Source of the DNA: Metridium senile
Lineage: Eukaryota; Cnidaria; Anthozoa; Actiniaria; Metridiidae
Reading direction: 5' to 3'
NCBI GenBank assembly: GCA_949775045.1
Contig: OX459100.1
Coordinates: 7,497,694-7,561,693, forward strand
DNA: 64,000 nucleotides
The translations under genes were made by a program, and so were the position numbers. The notes under the pieces are model-generated. The model saw only the letters and a program-made list of their open reading frames with translations. It searched no databases and was not told the DNA's origin. Positions 10,298 through 23,100 of the stretch are shown here, in pieces (within the stretch, counting starts at the first letter, position 1; the number at the start of each line of letters is the position of its first letter).

Positions 10298-13200
10298 TCA
10301 ATCACGAGGTAATTCCATATTGTCAATCTTTTCACAAATTGCTTTAGCTAATGTTTCAGTTGAAGCACCCAAGACAAACCTAGCCATTATGTCTACCGGA
10401 CCACCTAAAAAGGATTTAGAAATGAAATAATTATTGTTCTTGTTGTATTTGTTAAACTATACAATATTCACAGTCAACCTAAATGTGATGCACAACGGTT
10501 GGTCATCGATTCGAGGTTGTATACCACTTCAAAAACTCATGAATAATTAATGAGACATTTTCAAAACAAACCATGACGAGTGTTGTAAATCTTCATACAA
10601 CACTAGACGTGTTGTATATCCTGATTTGCATAAGTTTTAACTTGTAATTTTATGGCAAAATTTATTTTAATCTTGAAAATTTAGGTAAAATATGAAAGAT
10701 CTAACCTAGTCGTTTTCTGCCGATACAACACAGCCACTCATGCTGTCAACATTACATACAGATTGGCTGCAACATTCACATCTAATCTATTTGAGATATA
10801 CAGTGTCTTAGACTTCCCATTGTATACTAGTATATACTGATAGTACATATAAATGTTTTCAGGGGCGGATCCAGGGGGGTGAACTTTGATATCCTTTTGG
10901 CGGATAATGACAGACAAAAGAGCGCAAAGATCGTAATGCACCCGCTTTTCTTTGTTGCTAAAATGGCACCTTAGTGCAAAAGGAGGGGGGGTGAAAAGTC
11001 CCCTGCCCCTGGTTTTCAAGCTAAAAAGTTATCCAAAACATGTATTGGCTTTTAGGAACTGTACTCTACTGTACTTTACCTACCCCTCCCACAAGAGTCA
11101 CCTGTCGTTCCTTGTACCCCACCCTTCAGAGTAATTTGATGTTCCTAGTATATATTAAACTAACCTTTAGGATTTGTAAGTACTCCGCCAGCTTCAGCCA
11201 GAATAAGCATGCCGGCTGCAATATCCCAGCAATGAATACCAAACTCAAAGTAACATTCTGCAGCTCCACGTGCAACAGTACAAAGATTGTATGCAGCTGA
11301 ACCTTGGAATCTTACACTATAGATATAACAAAAATATTATGAGAGACTTTTATTAAGTTTGATAAAGGACAACTTCACTAAAGCTAAGTTTCCACAGCAA
11401 GCTTTGAACAGCATCCAACTTTAAACTCAGTGCTCCTCAAATAGAGGGACAAAGAATGCTAGACTTATGTCTTGGTTCTCATAATCTAATTATTTAAAGA
11501 AAAAAAATGTCAATTTTGGCCATTTTTCAACTTTTTTCAAAACATCCCTAAAACTATCTGATTGATGTCTATATGTTATGTGATCGATCCTGCAATGATT
11601 ACCAATCAAAATAGATGAAAAATTCAACAATTTCAATTTGATGAAAAAATTGAAATTTTCCATGCTAGGGGGTAGAGGAAAAATTCTCAATTTTGATCAA
11701 TTTTCAATATTTTTCAAAACATCCCTAAAACTATCTGATTGATGTCTATATGTTATGTGATCGATCCTGCAATGATTACCAATCAAAATAGATGAAAAAT
11801 TCAACAATTTCAATTTGATGAAAAAATTGAAATTTTCCATGCTAGGGGGTAGAGGAAAAATTCTCAATTTTGATCAATTTTCAATATTTTTCAAAACATG
11901 CCTAAAACTATCTGATTGATGTCTATATGTTATCTGAACAATCCAGCAATGATTACCAATCAAAATAGATGAAAAATTCAACAATTTCAATTTGATGAAA
12001 AAATTGAAATTTTCGATGCTAGGGGGTAGAGGAAAAATTCTCAATTTTAATCAATTTTCAATATTTTTCAAAACATCCCTAAAACTATCTGATTGATGTC
12101 TATATGTTATCTGAACGATCCAGCAATGATTACCAATCAAAATAGATGAAAAATTCAACAATTTCAATTTGATGAAAAAATTGAAATTTTCGATGCTAGG
12201 GGGTAGAGGAAAAATTCTCAATTTTGCTCCATTTTCAATATTTTTCAAAACATGCCTAAAACTATCTGATTGATGTCTATATGTTATCTGAACGATCCAG
12301 CAATGATTACCAATCAAAATAGATGACAAATTCAACAATTTCAATTTGATGAAAAAATTGAAATTTTCGATGCTAGGGGGTAGAGGAAAAATTCTCAATT
12401 TTGATCAATTTTCAATATTTTTCAAAACATCCCTAAAACTATCTGATTGATGTCTATATGTTATGTGATCGATCCTGCAATGATTACCAATCAAAATAGA
12501 TGAAAAATTCAACAATTTCAATTTGATGAAAAAATTGAAATTTTCCATGCTAGGGGGTAGAGGAAAAATTCTCAATTTTGCTCCATTTTCAATATTTTTC
12601 AAAACATGCCTAAAACTATCTGATTGATGTCTATATGTTATCTGAACGATCCAGCAATGATTACCAATCAAAATAGATGAAAAATTCAACAATTTCAATT
12701 TGATGAAAAAATTGAAATTTTCGATGCTAGGGGGTAGAGGAAAAATTCTCAATTTTGCTCCATTTTCAATATTTTTCAAAACATGCCTAAAACTATCTGA
12801 TTGATGTCTATATGTTATCTGAACGATCCAGCAATGATTACCAATCAAAATAGATGACAAATTCAACAATTTCAATTTGATGAAAAAATTGAAATTTTCG
12901 ATGCTAGGGGGTAGAGGAAAAATTCTCAATTTTGCTCCATTTTCAATATTTTTCAAAACATGCCTAAAACTATCTGATTGATGTCTATATGTTATCTGAA
13001 CGATCCAGCAATGATTACCAATCAAAATAGATGAAAAATTTAACAATTTCAATTTGATGAAAAAATTGAAATTTTCGATGCTAGGGGGTAGAGGAAAAAT
13101 TCTCAATTTTGATCAATTTTCAATATTTTTCAAAACATCCCTAAAACTATCTGATTGATGTCTATATGTTATGTGATCGATCCTGCAATGATTACCAATC

Positions 13201-16200
13201 AAAATAGATGAAAAATTCAACAATTTCAATTTGATGAAAAAATTGAAATTTTCCATGCTAGGGGGTAGAGGAAAAATTCTCAATTTTGCTCCATTTTCAA
13301 TATTTTTCAAAACATGCCTAAAACTATCTGATTGATGTCTATATGTTATCTGAACGATCCAGCAATGATTACCAATCAAAATAGATGAAAAATTCAACAA
13401 TTTCAATTTGATGAAAAAATTGAAATTTTCGATGCTAGGGGGTAGAGGAAAAATTCTCAATTTTGCTCCATTTTCAATATTTTTCAAAACATGCCTAAAA
13501 CTATCTGATTGATGTCTATATGTTATCTGAACGATCCAGCAATGATTACCAATCAAAATAGATGACAAATTCAACAATTTCAATTTGATGAAAAAATTGA
13601 AATTTTCGATGCTAGGGGGTAGAGGAAAAATTCTCAATTTTGCTCCATTTTCAATATTTTTCAAAACATGCCTAAAACTATCTGATTGATGTCTATATGT
13701 TATCTGAACGATCCAGCAATGATTACCAATCAAAATAGATGAAAAATTTAACAATTTCAATTTGATGAAAAAATTGAAATTTTCGATGCTAGGGGGTAGA
13801 GGAAAAATTCTCAATTTTGCTCCATTTTCAATATTTTTCAAAACATGCCTAAAACTATCTGATTGATGTCTATATGTTATCTGAACGATCCAGCAATGAT
13901 TACCAATCAAAATAGATGACAAATTCAACAATTTCAATTTGATGAAAAAATTGAAATTTTCGATGCTAGGGGGTAGAGGAAAAATTCTCAATTTTGATCA
14001 ATTTTCAATATTTTTCAAAACATCCCTAAAACTATCTGATTGATGTCTATATGTTATCTGAACGATCCAGCAATGATTACCAATCAAAATAGATGAAAAA
14101 TTCAACAATTTCAATTTGATGAAAAAATTGAAATTTTCGATGCTAGGGGGTAGAGGAAAAATTCTCAATTTTAATCAATTTTCAATATTTTTCAAAACAT
14201 CCCTAAAACTATCTGATTGATGTCTATATGTTATCTGAACGATCCAGCAATGATTACCAATCAAAATAGATGACAAATTCAACAATTTCAATTTGATGAA
14301 AAAATTGAAATTTTCCATGCTAGGGGGTAGAGGAAAAATTCTCAATTTTGATCAATTTTCAATATCTTTCAAAACATCCCTAAAACTATAGACTGAGTGA
14401 TGTCTATATGTAATCTGATTAATCCTACAATGATTACCAATCAAAATAGCTCAAAAATTCAACAATTTCAATTTGTCAAAAATTTGACATTTTTGCTGTA
14501 CGCAGGGTTAGATAACAATTCAACTTGTTTCTATGACATACCCATGGCAAGCATCTGGTCCCTCTGCTAAGGCTCGCAGATTCTTTATTGTGATATCCAT
14601 CTTCTCTTTACATCTATCATAGCCTAGCTCAGTGATGATTAAAGAATTGCGGAGTTCTAGGAAAAAGAAATGCAAAAAGCACACATTTTTAGCGTCAGTA
14701 GATTCAAAGCTAATGTAAGGCCACCGGGTTCACCTTGGAAGCTTTTCCTATCAAAGATGACACATGTTTATGTTTACTGCAAGTACTGTTTATTGTTCCT
14801 GTTACTATGATACTGTTTGGAACTGTGACATAATCCAATGACTACAAAGAATAGCAACACAAATAATCATGACGCTCCCTCTCTCCCCTCCTCTAAGAGC
14901 CGCTACGCAGGCTAAAAGGAATCTATCTATGAAAGCTGAGCACTAACCCACTGAGCTACAGTTGTTTCTAGTTGTTTCAAAATGAAATGACAGATATTGG
15001 AAACATTTGTACAACAATATTTATAAGGATTTATAATGAAGTATTTACCAGTTTCCTTTGTTGCTGTTATTTTCTTTCCATTCAGAAAGGAACCTTTGCC
15101 CTTGATAGCTGTGTATAGTTCATTCAAGACGCAATTATAAACCACAGCCACCGTACTCTAAAAACAGAACATGAGTGATGAAAGCTTTAGTTTGTCTGTG
15201 AGCTCACCCACTAGTAAATGATGATGATGGTGATGACAATAATAATAAATTGTAGTAATAATAATAATATGAAGAAGATGTTGATGAAATTGAAATGGTG
15301 ATAATCATGATCAATGACATAATGATATGATAATGGTGATGATGAAATTGAAATGGTGATGATAATGATGACATGATGATGATGATAATGGTGATGATGA
15401 AATTGAAATGGTGATAATGATGATGACATAATGATATGATAATGGTGATGATGAAATTGAAATGGTGATAATCATGATGACATGATGATGATGATAATGG
15501 TGATGATGAAATTGAAATGGTGATAATGATGATGACATAATGATATGATAATGGTGATGATGAAATTGAAATGGTGATAATCATGATGACATGATGATGA
15601 TGATAATGGTGATGATGAAATTGAAATGGTGATAATGATGATGACATAATGATATGATAATGGTGATGATGAAATTGAAATGGTGATAATCATGATGACA
15701 TGATGATGATGATAATGGTGATGATGAAATTGAAATGGTGATGATGATGATGACATAAAGATATGATAATGGTGATGATGAAATTGAAATGGTGATAATC
15801 ATGATGACATGATGATGATGATAATGGTGATGATGAAATTGAAATGGTGATAATGATGATGACATGATGATGATGATAATGGTGAGTTTACTGACAATGA
15901 TGACAATATAAATTCAATGGAATGGCAATGAATATGATTTATAGTTATAGTGATAATGATGATAACATTATGATGATGATAATGGTGATGATGATAATAA
16001 TAGTGAATTTACTGACAATGATGACAATATAAAATTTAATTGAACAGTTATGCATATATAGTGATAATGATGATACTGATGATGATGACAAATTTCATGA
16101 CATCAATTATAATAGTGAAATACATTTATTCCTCTCAACAAGAATACCTCTTTATTGATTGCCAAGCCAATGCTAACACAGAAAAGTGGGTACCTGTTTA

Positions 16201-18272
16201 CAAACCATACATTAATACAAGCATGTATTATTCCTGGGGAGGGGGAGGGGGGGCTCATTAAAAAAAAAATCAGCAATTTGGTATCTTTTAGTGTATTATG
16301 ATAATGGTGATGATGATAATAATAGTGGTTTTACTGACAATGATGACAATTATAATTCAATCGACTGGTAATGATGATAATGATGGTGGGGGAGTGGGAG
16401 TTTAAAGGTAGGGGTTGGGGAGCTCATTAAGATTATTATATTTTCTAGGTGTAAAAATCAGCGATTTGGTGTGTTTAAGTGTATTACCGGTAATTAAAAA
16501 TATAAATTTAAAATGATAACATTTCTTGGTTCCTTTTATAGACCTTTTTATATGGTATTTTTATGTTGGGATAAATTGTCTTCTTTGTCATGCCCTTTTG
16601 AAAGCAATTCCAGTATCTTTTGAGGGTGTTTTTGAAAATTCTCGATGAGCATATCCAATACTTTTCCACCTCCCCTGGGCAAACTTTATTGTTATCTTTC
16701 TTCCCCTTTCTCCTTCCAATTCCCTCTCAAAATGTTAACACAGGAACCCCAGGGATTCAGGTTAAAATTTACCTATGAACAAAACTGGTAGTGCCATCAA
16801 TGGGGTCAATAATCCATGTTGGGTTGTCTGTCAGGTTGCAGGGCTCCCCCGCAGATACAGACTCTTCACCTATAAAACTACAATAGACAACAAATATCAT
16901 ATTGGGCTCCCTGTGTTAGTCAGGTTACAAGGCTCCCCCGGAGATACAGACTCTTCACCTATAGATGGGTTTCATGTCACGCAATCAAATTTCTAACTTC
17001 AAAACTATGAACTCTACAATGTTGTGCTTTTGATATCGTTTATAGCTCCTCCGATTAAGTCTTCACAACAAATTTTATAAAAATTCTTCATTTTGATCCA
17101 GAGATATCGGAAAAGCGATCTGCGTCACGCAATATCAGTCACATATTTTGAAGAGTCAATATTTCGTCAAATTTTAGTGTTTTCATATTCTGATACAAGC
17201 CCACTTGATGATTAAATAAAAATCTAAGCAAATCAATCACATTTTGGTGATCATTCTAGATATTTGCGAGCTTTCGCGGGACTCGATAATTTGGCGGCCA
17301 TATTGGTGTACCTCGGAGGTACACCAACATGGCAGCGCCATACATTTTACTGTAAACAAGGTGCAAATTGAATCACATATATTGTTGGCAGAAACTGTCG
17401 GATCATGATGAAACTTGGCAATTTAACAGGGTTTGTAGTTCTCTTTCAGATAAACATAATGTCATTTTACTAGAGTGCATAGTTTTGAAATTAGAAAACT
17501 CATGACATCACATGAAATCGATCTATAAAACTACAATAAACAACCAATATCATATTGGGCTCCCTGTGTTGTGGATAAATGTAAATGAAAACAGATTTCT
17601 TAAAATTTCAATGAAATGAAAAATAGATTTGATTTACTATAGCTCTGAACAATAACATTTCTGAAGGCTAGCTATATGATGTCTTTATTTGTACAAGGAT
17701 TTGAAATATGCATGCATGAGAGACAAAAAACAATATGTTAATAGTTGGGCTTCCTGTGTAAAATATGGAAGTGAAAATGAAACTGAAACAAATAAGAAAA
17801 TGAAACGAAAAGGAATGTATTTTTTGTACCTGTCCAACAGCCTGGATACTTAACTTTTTAATGGATATATATGTGCATGGATTGGAAGAAATTACAAGCC
17901 AACAAAATTAATTAGAATTAAACTTAAAGCTCCAATGTAATGTTCCAAGGAAGAATTGAGACAGCAATCGAGCACAAAATAACACAATTGAAACATTATC
18001 TACTACCTATGAGTAGGGTATTCTTCTTGAAGCGTCCCAATGATAAGCTTTTCAACACGCTGGTCAGTCTCGGTGACCAAGTCGGTCATGACACCTTTCG
18101 TTGAAATGCTCTTTTCCTTTTCAAACGCTTCATTGATAACCTAAAAACGAGTATAAAATGAGGGAATAGGTTTTGTATTAGTGCTAACACGAGTAATTCT
18201 GACCTCCCCTGCTTTCTTTGCTATGTCAACAGCTGAATTTAAGTATCCTTGAAGTTGCGCGTCGTCCGCCAT
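10298..18272 (-). CDS. Inositol monophosphatase, paralogue A
   Basis: Eight exons on the minus strand: 18272-18204, 18140-18007, 16877-16773, 16193-16148, 15157-15049, 14656-14542, 11316-11165, 10404-10298. They give 278 residues (human IMPA1 is 277). The enzyme is a Mg-dependent, lithium-sensitive cytosolic phosphatase that releases free inositol from inositol monophosphates. Visible motifs: FIGEES (metal ligand Glu72, human Glu70), the family signature [13 protein letters not shown] (Asp92 and Asp95, human Asp90 and Asp93), GAGA-type loop positions replaced by VRFQGSAA, and HCWDIAAG (Asp224, human Asp220). Exon lengths and phases are identical to the downstream paralogue at 20165-27629, so this is a tandem duplicate. 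The start codon sits in a YY1-like AAAATGGCGG, and a CACAGGAAGCCCAACAATA motif lies 27 bp upstream. Intron 6 (11317-14541) is nearly all satellite DNA. Confidence 0.94.
10859..11011. mobile_element. MITE, CAGGGGCGGATCC ends
   Basis: Starts CAGGGGCGGATCC and ends CCCCTGCCCCTG, with the TATCCTTTTGGCGGATAATG interior shared in inverse with 3779-3938. Located in IMPase-A intron 7. Confidence 0.65.
11494..14503. repeat. 177-bp satellite array, about 17 copies, with higher-order structure
   Basis: The unit is 177 bp: CATGCTAGGGGG recurs at 11661 and 11838 and onwards. Each unit holds a hairpin, CAATTTCAATTTGATG with AAAAAATTGAAATTTTC. Variants include GATCAATTTTC versus GCTCCATTTTC, GTGATCGATCCTGC versus GAACGATCCAGC, and GATGAAAAATTC versus GATGACAAATTC. 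The GATCAATTTTC plus GTGATCGATCC combination recurs at about 12403 and 13111, 708 bp or four units apart. The first and last units are the most diverged. The array fills intron 6 of IMPase-A. Its length is divisible by three, so the minus strand is open through several units, but I see this as a coincidence of period and not as a gene. Confidence 0.95.
15207..15905. repeat. 109-bp GATGAT/GAAATTGAAATGG minisatellite
   Basis: Units of about 109 bp with GATGATGAAATTGAAATGGT twice per unit, alternating with TAATGATATGATAATGG or ATGATGATGATAATGG. About six copies, then a degenerate tail to about 16120. Located in intron 4 of IMPase-A. Confidence 0.85.
16829..17573 (-). repeat. Tandem duplication of the 5' part of IMPase exon 3, second copy split by an element
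   Basis: Unit 1 (16829-16917) is the 5' part of the functional exon 3 plus its acceptor-side intron. Unit 2 starts at 16918 with GTCAGGTTACAAGGCTCCCC and follows the same sequence as far as CTTCACCTATA (about 16962). It is then interrupted by an inserted element and resumes at about 17523 with TATAAAACTACAATAAACAA through CATATTGGGCTCCCTGTGTT. TATA is present on both sides of the insert. The second copy is an incomplete exon without its own 3' half and has point changes, so it is a relic rather than an alternative exon. Confidence 0.8.
16963..17525. mobile_element. Palindromic element inserted in the duplicated exon-3 copy
   Basis: The ends are inverted: GATGGGTTTCATGTCACGCA with TCTAACTTCAAAACTATGAA at left, and CATAGTTTTGAAATTAGA with GACATCACATGAAATCGATC at right. 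A GGTGTACC-centred inner palindrome lies near 17305-17325. The insertion splits exon-derived sequence, which fixes the insertion point within a few bases. Confidence 0.75.
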
Positions 18273-18360
18273 TTTGTTTCCCCTTGCAAGAATTAATACC
18301 ACAGGAAGCCCAACAATATATTTTGTTTTTTTCCCATTTTATTTTTCTAAAACTCATTTT
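18273..18360 (-). promoter_or_regulatory. IMPase-A proximal promoter
   Basis: Read on the minus strand, TTGGGCTTCCTGTGG (18314-18299) precedes the start codon by about 27 bp and contains an ETS-type CTTCC core. The start context AAAATGGCGG resembles a YY1 site. The same ACAGGAAGCCCAACAATA block sits upstream of IMPase-B (with one change) at 27685-27705, so it predates the paralogue split or was homogenised afterwards. Confidence 0.45.
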
Positions 18361-18477
18361 GTAGATAGCAATAAATTATTGATAATTTGATAAATGTTGT
18401 TGCTCAGGTATTTGACAATATTGACAATCCTGCAATCTAGATAATTATTTGTTACATTGAGATAAAATTATTGATTA

Positions 18478-18610
<133 letters not shown>

Positions 18611-19256
18611 ATTGATCTTGATAAAATTTACTTTAATTCTGTTGAAGAAACACAAGATAGACAAAAAATATTACTACCTAGTTAGGTAAAAAAAAGATAT
18701 TTCCCTCACTGGTTGTCTTGCATTACTCATATCATTCATTCATTCTATCTAAATCTTGACTAAAATACCTCTAACTAAGCGCAAGTCACACAAGCTCTGA
18801 ATGACCCAAAAGAAATCAAAAAATTGTTTAATTAATAGTTTGTATTCTAGCTTATCACTAGAGCATTAAATGTTTGATTTTGTTCTATATACAATGCCAT
18901 GTTAGCCCAGCTACAACAATTAAGGGCATTTTGACTAAAAGTACTACTTAAGCTTATTTACATACATGCAGCTTTAAATACATTCTCCCAAACAATCAGA
19001 CATCCCTTTTTCATGATCCTGTTATCATTTTTGACGTATAAATGTTTTCTGATGTTATTAAACTAAAAGCTGTATTGCTAGACATATTCATGTCTTTAAA
19101 AAAAGTTGAAAGGAAAAAAAAAATCAGTTGAAAAGTCGAGGTTCAAAAACCTTGACATTTTTGAGACAAATGAACAACAGTTTACTATTTATATGTATGT
19201 CGACTGGTGAGAATGAAGGGGACTACTGAGATCACCTTTGCAAGTAGCTTTCCTCA

Positions 19257-19592
19257 TTTAATATCACATCTATAAAAAATACTCGATTCTGATTGGATGT
19301 CGAACTGTGAATTTTTTTTTAATACCGTGCAATTAATTAATTGCACAAATCCGGGAACTTTGCTTTTGGATTCCTTTCAAATAGCTCTATTTTTATCCTC
19401 AGAAACTCGTATTTTTTATAGATGTGATATTAACAGGAAATTACACCTATGTTCTCGAAGAATTAATTAAAAAAATACCGCTTGTATTTGATGAAAGTAA
19501 GTTAATACCACGAGTGCGTGGTAATTCACTTTCATCAAACACGCGCGGTATTTTTCATTAATTCTTCTCGAACAGTGTAAATTTCCTATACA
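19257..19592. mobile_element. Two adjacent palindromic elements
   Basis: First palindrome: AATATCACATCTATAAAAAA at 19259 and TTTTTATAGATGTGATATT ending about 19432. Second palindrome: GAAGAATTAATTAAAAAAAT at about 19458 and TTTTTCATTAATTCTTC ending about 19567, with a CCACGAGTGCGTGG centre. Both are in the interval between the two IMPase genes, where no gene is seen. Confidence 0.7.
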
Positions 19593-19675
19593 AATATTAT
19601 AATTATTACTATTATTAGTATTTAGGATATGAACGCAGTGGTAATGTATCTTTCATTAATCCTACATCAATTCAA

Positions 19676-20047
19676 CAGGGTGGGGAAAAGAGGGTACCGA
19701 TGATTTCATGGATCACAGAGTAACGTAAAGCGTTTCCACGAATCACAGTTTCAGAACTTGCGATGTTTACTTGATCTGTTGTTTCTACTAGGCAACGTTT
19801 TGCGCTTGTTAAACAGATATAATCAATATTGACTAAATCTTCCAGATATACAAAGAATAACACTGCTAGCAATAAACGTCTCAGTTTACACAACCGTTTA
19901 TATGAAAAGCTGTCACGTTTTCATGGATCACCAATTCTGTTATCACGAGTCACAACAGTGAAAATTGGTAAATCAAGGTGATTTCATGAATCACAGGCCA
20001 AATTTAGGGTGAAACACGGATCACGGAAAACCTCTTCCCCACCCTGA
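19676..20047. mobile_element. MITE, CAGGGTGGGGAA ends
   Basis: Left end ACAGGGTGGGGAAAAGAGG and right end CCTCTTCCCCACCCTGA. The interior has repeated GATTTCATGGATCACAG-like words in both orientations. It lies just downstream of the IMPase-B stop. Confidence 0.75.
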
Positions 20048-20164
20048 TTCACCACCTTTTAGAACTGTTTTGCACACTAAAAATAAATAATATTTTCTAA
20101 TTAATATTAGTGATAATTTTGCCATGTTCTTGTAGTAAGTATGTTCTTGTTTCAGTGTAGGCCA

Positions 20165-23100
20165 TCAATCAGATGGATATTCAATGGGTGTAATCTGGTT
20201 GCTAAGTGTCGTTGCCAGGGCTTCAGTACCAGCAGCAAGAACCACTCTAGACATCATATTCAAAGGTCCACCTAGAAACACATTAAAGTGTTACTTTGAA
20301 ATAATAACTATTGCATACAGAAACAATGCACTGGCAATACTATCAAAACAGGTAGAGCTTCAATTGGACTGTTAAAATTTCGAGCCCCTGGGAGCGAATT
20401 TTTGATCACATGACAGGTCAAAAGTTATCACGTGACGTGCACGAGGGTAGCTTCCCGCGCTGTATTCTGTGTTGGTTGTTATGTTAGTATCCTGAAATAC
20501 GATTACCACCATTCTCTAAAATACAATCAATGATTTGCCCTCTAAAATTTCATGGCAAACTGGTTTTCCTTTTTCATAATAGCACCCTTTCGCGTGTTTG
20601 CTGACTGCTCACGTGATAGTTTTTAACCCATCACATGATCAAAAATTCGCTTTCTCGGGAAATTTCTCGGAAATTTCAGCGGTCCAATTGAAACTCTACC
20701 TGTTTTGATAGTATTTACAGGCCATTAAATTATAGGTAATATAAGAAAATTTGTAACACCGTAAAAAATGTTGACTTCACTCCCGGGGGGTACTCCCCTA
20801 TATTGGCTATACGGGTATGTGCCGCCCGAGAGGGTATGGTTTTTCGGCTTTTAGGTCTGGGGTAGGGTATCATTTTTTTACAATTTTTCTGGGGTAGGGT
20901 AAGGTTTTTGTATGGAATAGGGTATCTTTTTGACATTTTGTCTGTTGTTTTAGCCTGCTAGGCTACGTTTTCTGCCGGCACAAAAAACGATTTAAATTCA
21001 ATTAAACAATTGGCAATATAACCGTTTTTGCGTTTTTTTAGACTGGGATAGGGTGTACAATTCATAGGTTTAGTCTGGGGTAGGGTATGTGAAATAAAAA
21101 TTCTAGGTCTGGGATAGGGTCAGGGTTTTGAGGACGTGGCGGTACACCCCCACCCAAGTTGGGGTGGTACTACCCCCCCGGGACTTCACTTTACAGACTT
21201 TTCAAGCTTTAGCCCTTCGTTTGAGCAAAAAGGCCATTAAATTAGATGAGGTAACATGAAGAAACATAACTGAGTAAGATGCTTAGGAAAGACATTGTTC
21301 TTCATGATATACCTCATCTAATTTAACGGCTTGTATATATTGCCAGTGTTTTTTTTTTGTTCCAAATATCTTCCAAACAGCAGCTACAGAGAAGGCTAAT
21401 AACTCCTTCCCATATTGGAATGTCCAATTCACTTGAACAATAAATTTTTCTTCAAATCTATCTATTCATAACTGTTCATATCTTTTTTTTGTATCTGAAA
21501 TAGGTTCAAATGGTCTTTCCAAAATAATTAAAATGGAAACTTGCAAGTAAACTAGTATAGGCTGCGTCTGCGTTTGATATAAAAGGTAGGTAATATAATG
21601 AAATTTGTAACACCTAAAAAAAAGGTTGACTTAACTTTTCGAGCTTTAGCCCTTTGTCGAAGTAAAAGAGAAGAATAATGATTTCTTTTGAACAAACTTC
21701 CAGATGGTTCACAATCAAGAGGGGTTAGTCATGATCAGGTTAATCTTTTATTATTGTACCTTTAGGATCCATGATTACGCCTCCAGCTTCTGTCACAATC
21801 AATATCCCAGCTGCAATGTCCCATACATGGATACCAAACTGAAAATATCCCTCTGCTGCTCCACGTGCCACGGCACAGAGATTACAGGCTGCTGAACCTC
21901 CTATACGAATACTGGATCAAGAAGAACAGTACATTATAGGAATCAAAGAATGGAATGGATACAATGGAATTAGATAGGATAGGATGGGATAAGAATGGGA
22001 TGGGATAAGAATGGGATGGGATAAAAATGGGATGGCATAACAATGTAATGGGATAACAATGGGATGGGATAAAAATGGGATAGGATAGGATGAGATAACA
22101 ATGGGATTGGATAACAATGGGATGGGATAACAATGGGATGGGATAACAATGGGATGGGATAACAATGGGATGGGATAACAATGGGATGGGATAACAATGG
22201 GATGGGATAACAATGTGATGGCATAACAATGTGATGGCATAACAATGGGATGGGATAACAATGTGATAGGGTGGGATAAGAATGGGATGGGATGACAATG
22301 TGATGGGATAACAATGTGATGGGATAAGTATGGGATAGGTTGGGATAAGAATGGGATAGGATAAGAATGAGATGGGATAAGAATGGGATGGGATAAGAAT
22401 GGGATGGGATAACAATGGGATGGGATAAGAATGGGATGGGATAACAATGGGATGGGATAAGATTTTGATGGCATAACAATGGGATGGGATAACAATGTGA
22501 TAGGGTGGGATAGGGTGGGATAACAATGGGATAGGATAACAATGGGATGGGATAACAATGGGATGGGATAACAATGGGATGGGATAAAAATGGGATGGGA
22601 TAACAATGGAATGGGATAAGAATGGGATAAGCTAAGATAGGGTGGGATAAGAATAGGATGGGATAAGAATGGGATAGGCTAGGATGGGATGGGATAAGAA
22701 TGGGATAGGCTAAGATGGGATGGGATAGAATGGGTTGTGATGGCAGAAGAGAAGATATGACAGTATTGGATAAGAATGGGATAGGCTAAGATGGGATGGG
22801 ATAGGATGGGATAGGATGGGGTGTGATGGCAGAAGAAAAGATTTGACAGTATTGGATAAGATGGGATAAGAATAGGATGGGATAAGAATGGGATGGGATA
22901 CCCAATGGGATAGGCAAAGATGTATGGGATAGGATGGGTTGTGATGGCAGAAGAGAAGATATGACAGGATTTTGATAAGAATGGGATAAGAATGGGATGG
23001 GATAAGAATGGGATAGGCAATGATGGGATGGGATAAAAATGGGATAGGCTAAGATAGGAAGGGATAGAATGGGATGTGATGGCAAAATGGAAGATATGAC

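Noticed and set aside
12405..13991. Long minus-strand frames with the repeated [16 protein letters not shown] peptide
   Set aside because: They arise because the satellite period is 177 bp, divisible by three and free of stops. They lie inside an intron and end wherever a unit variant brings a stop.
15204..15865. [20 protein letters not shown] frames
   Set aside because: Shadow of the 109-bp GATGAT repeat in an intron.
16918..16965. Alternative mutually exclusive exon 3 of IMPase-A
   Set aside because: The copy lacks the 3' half of the exon and a donor, and an element interrupts it.
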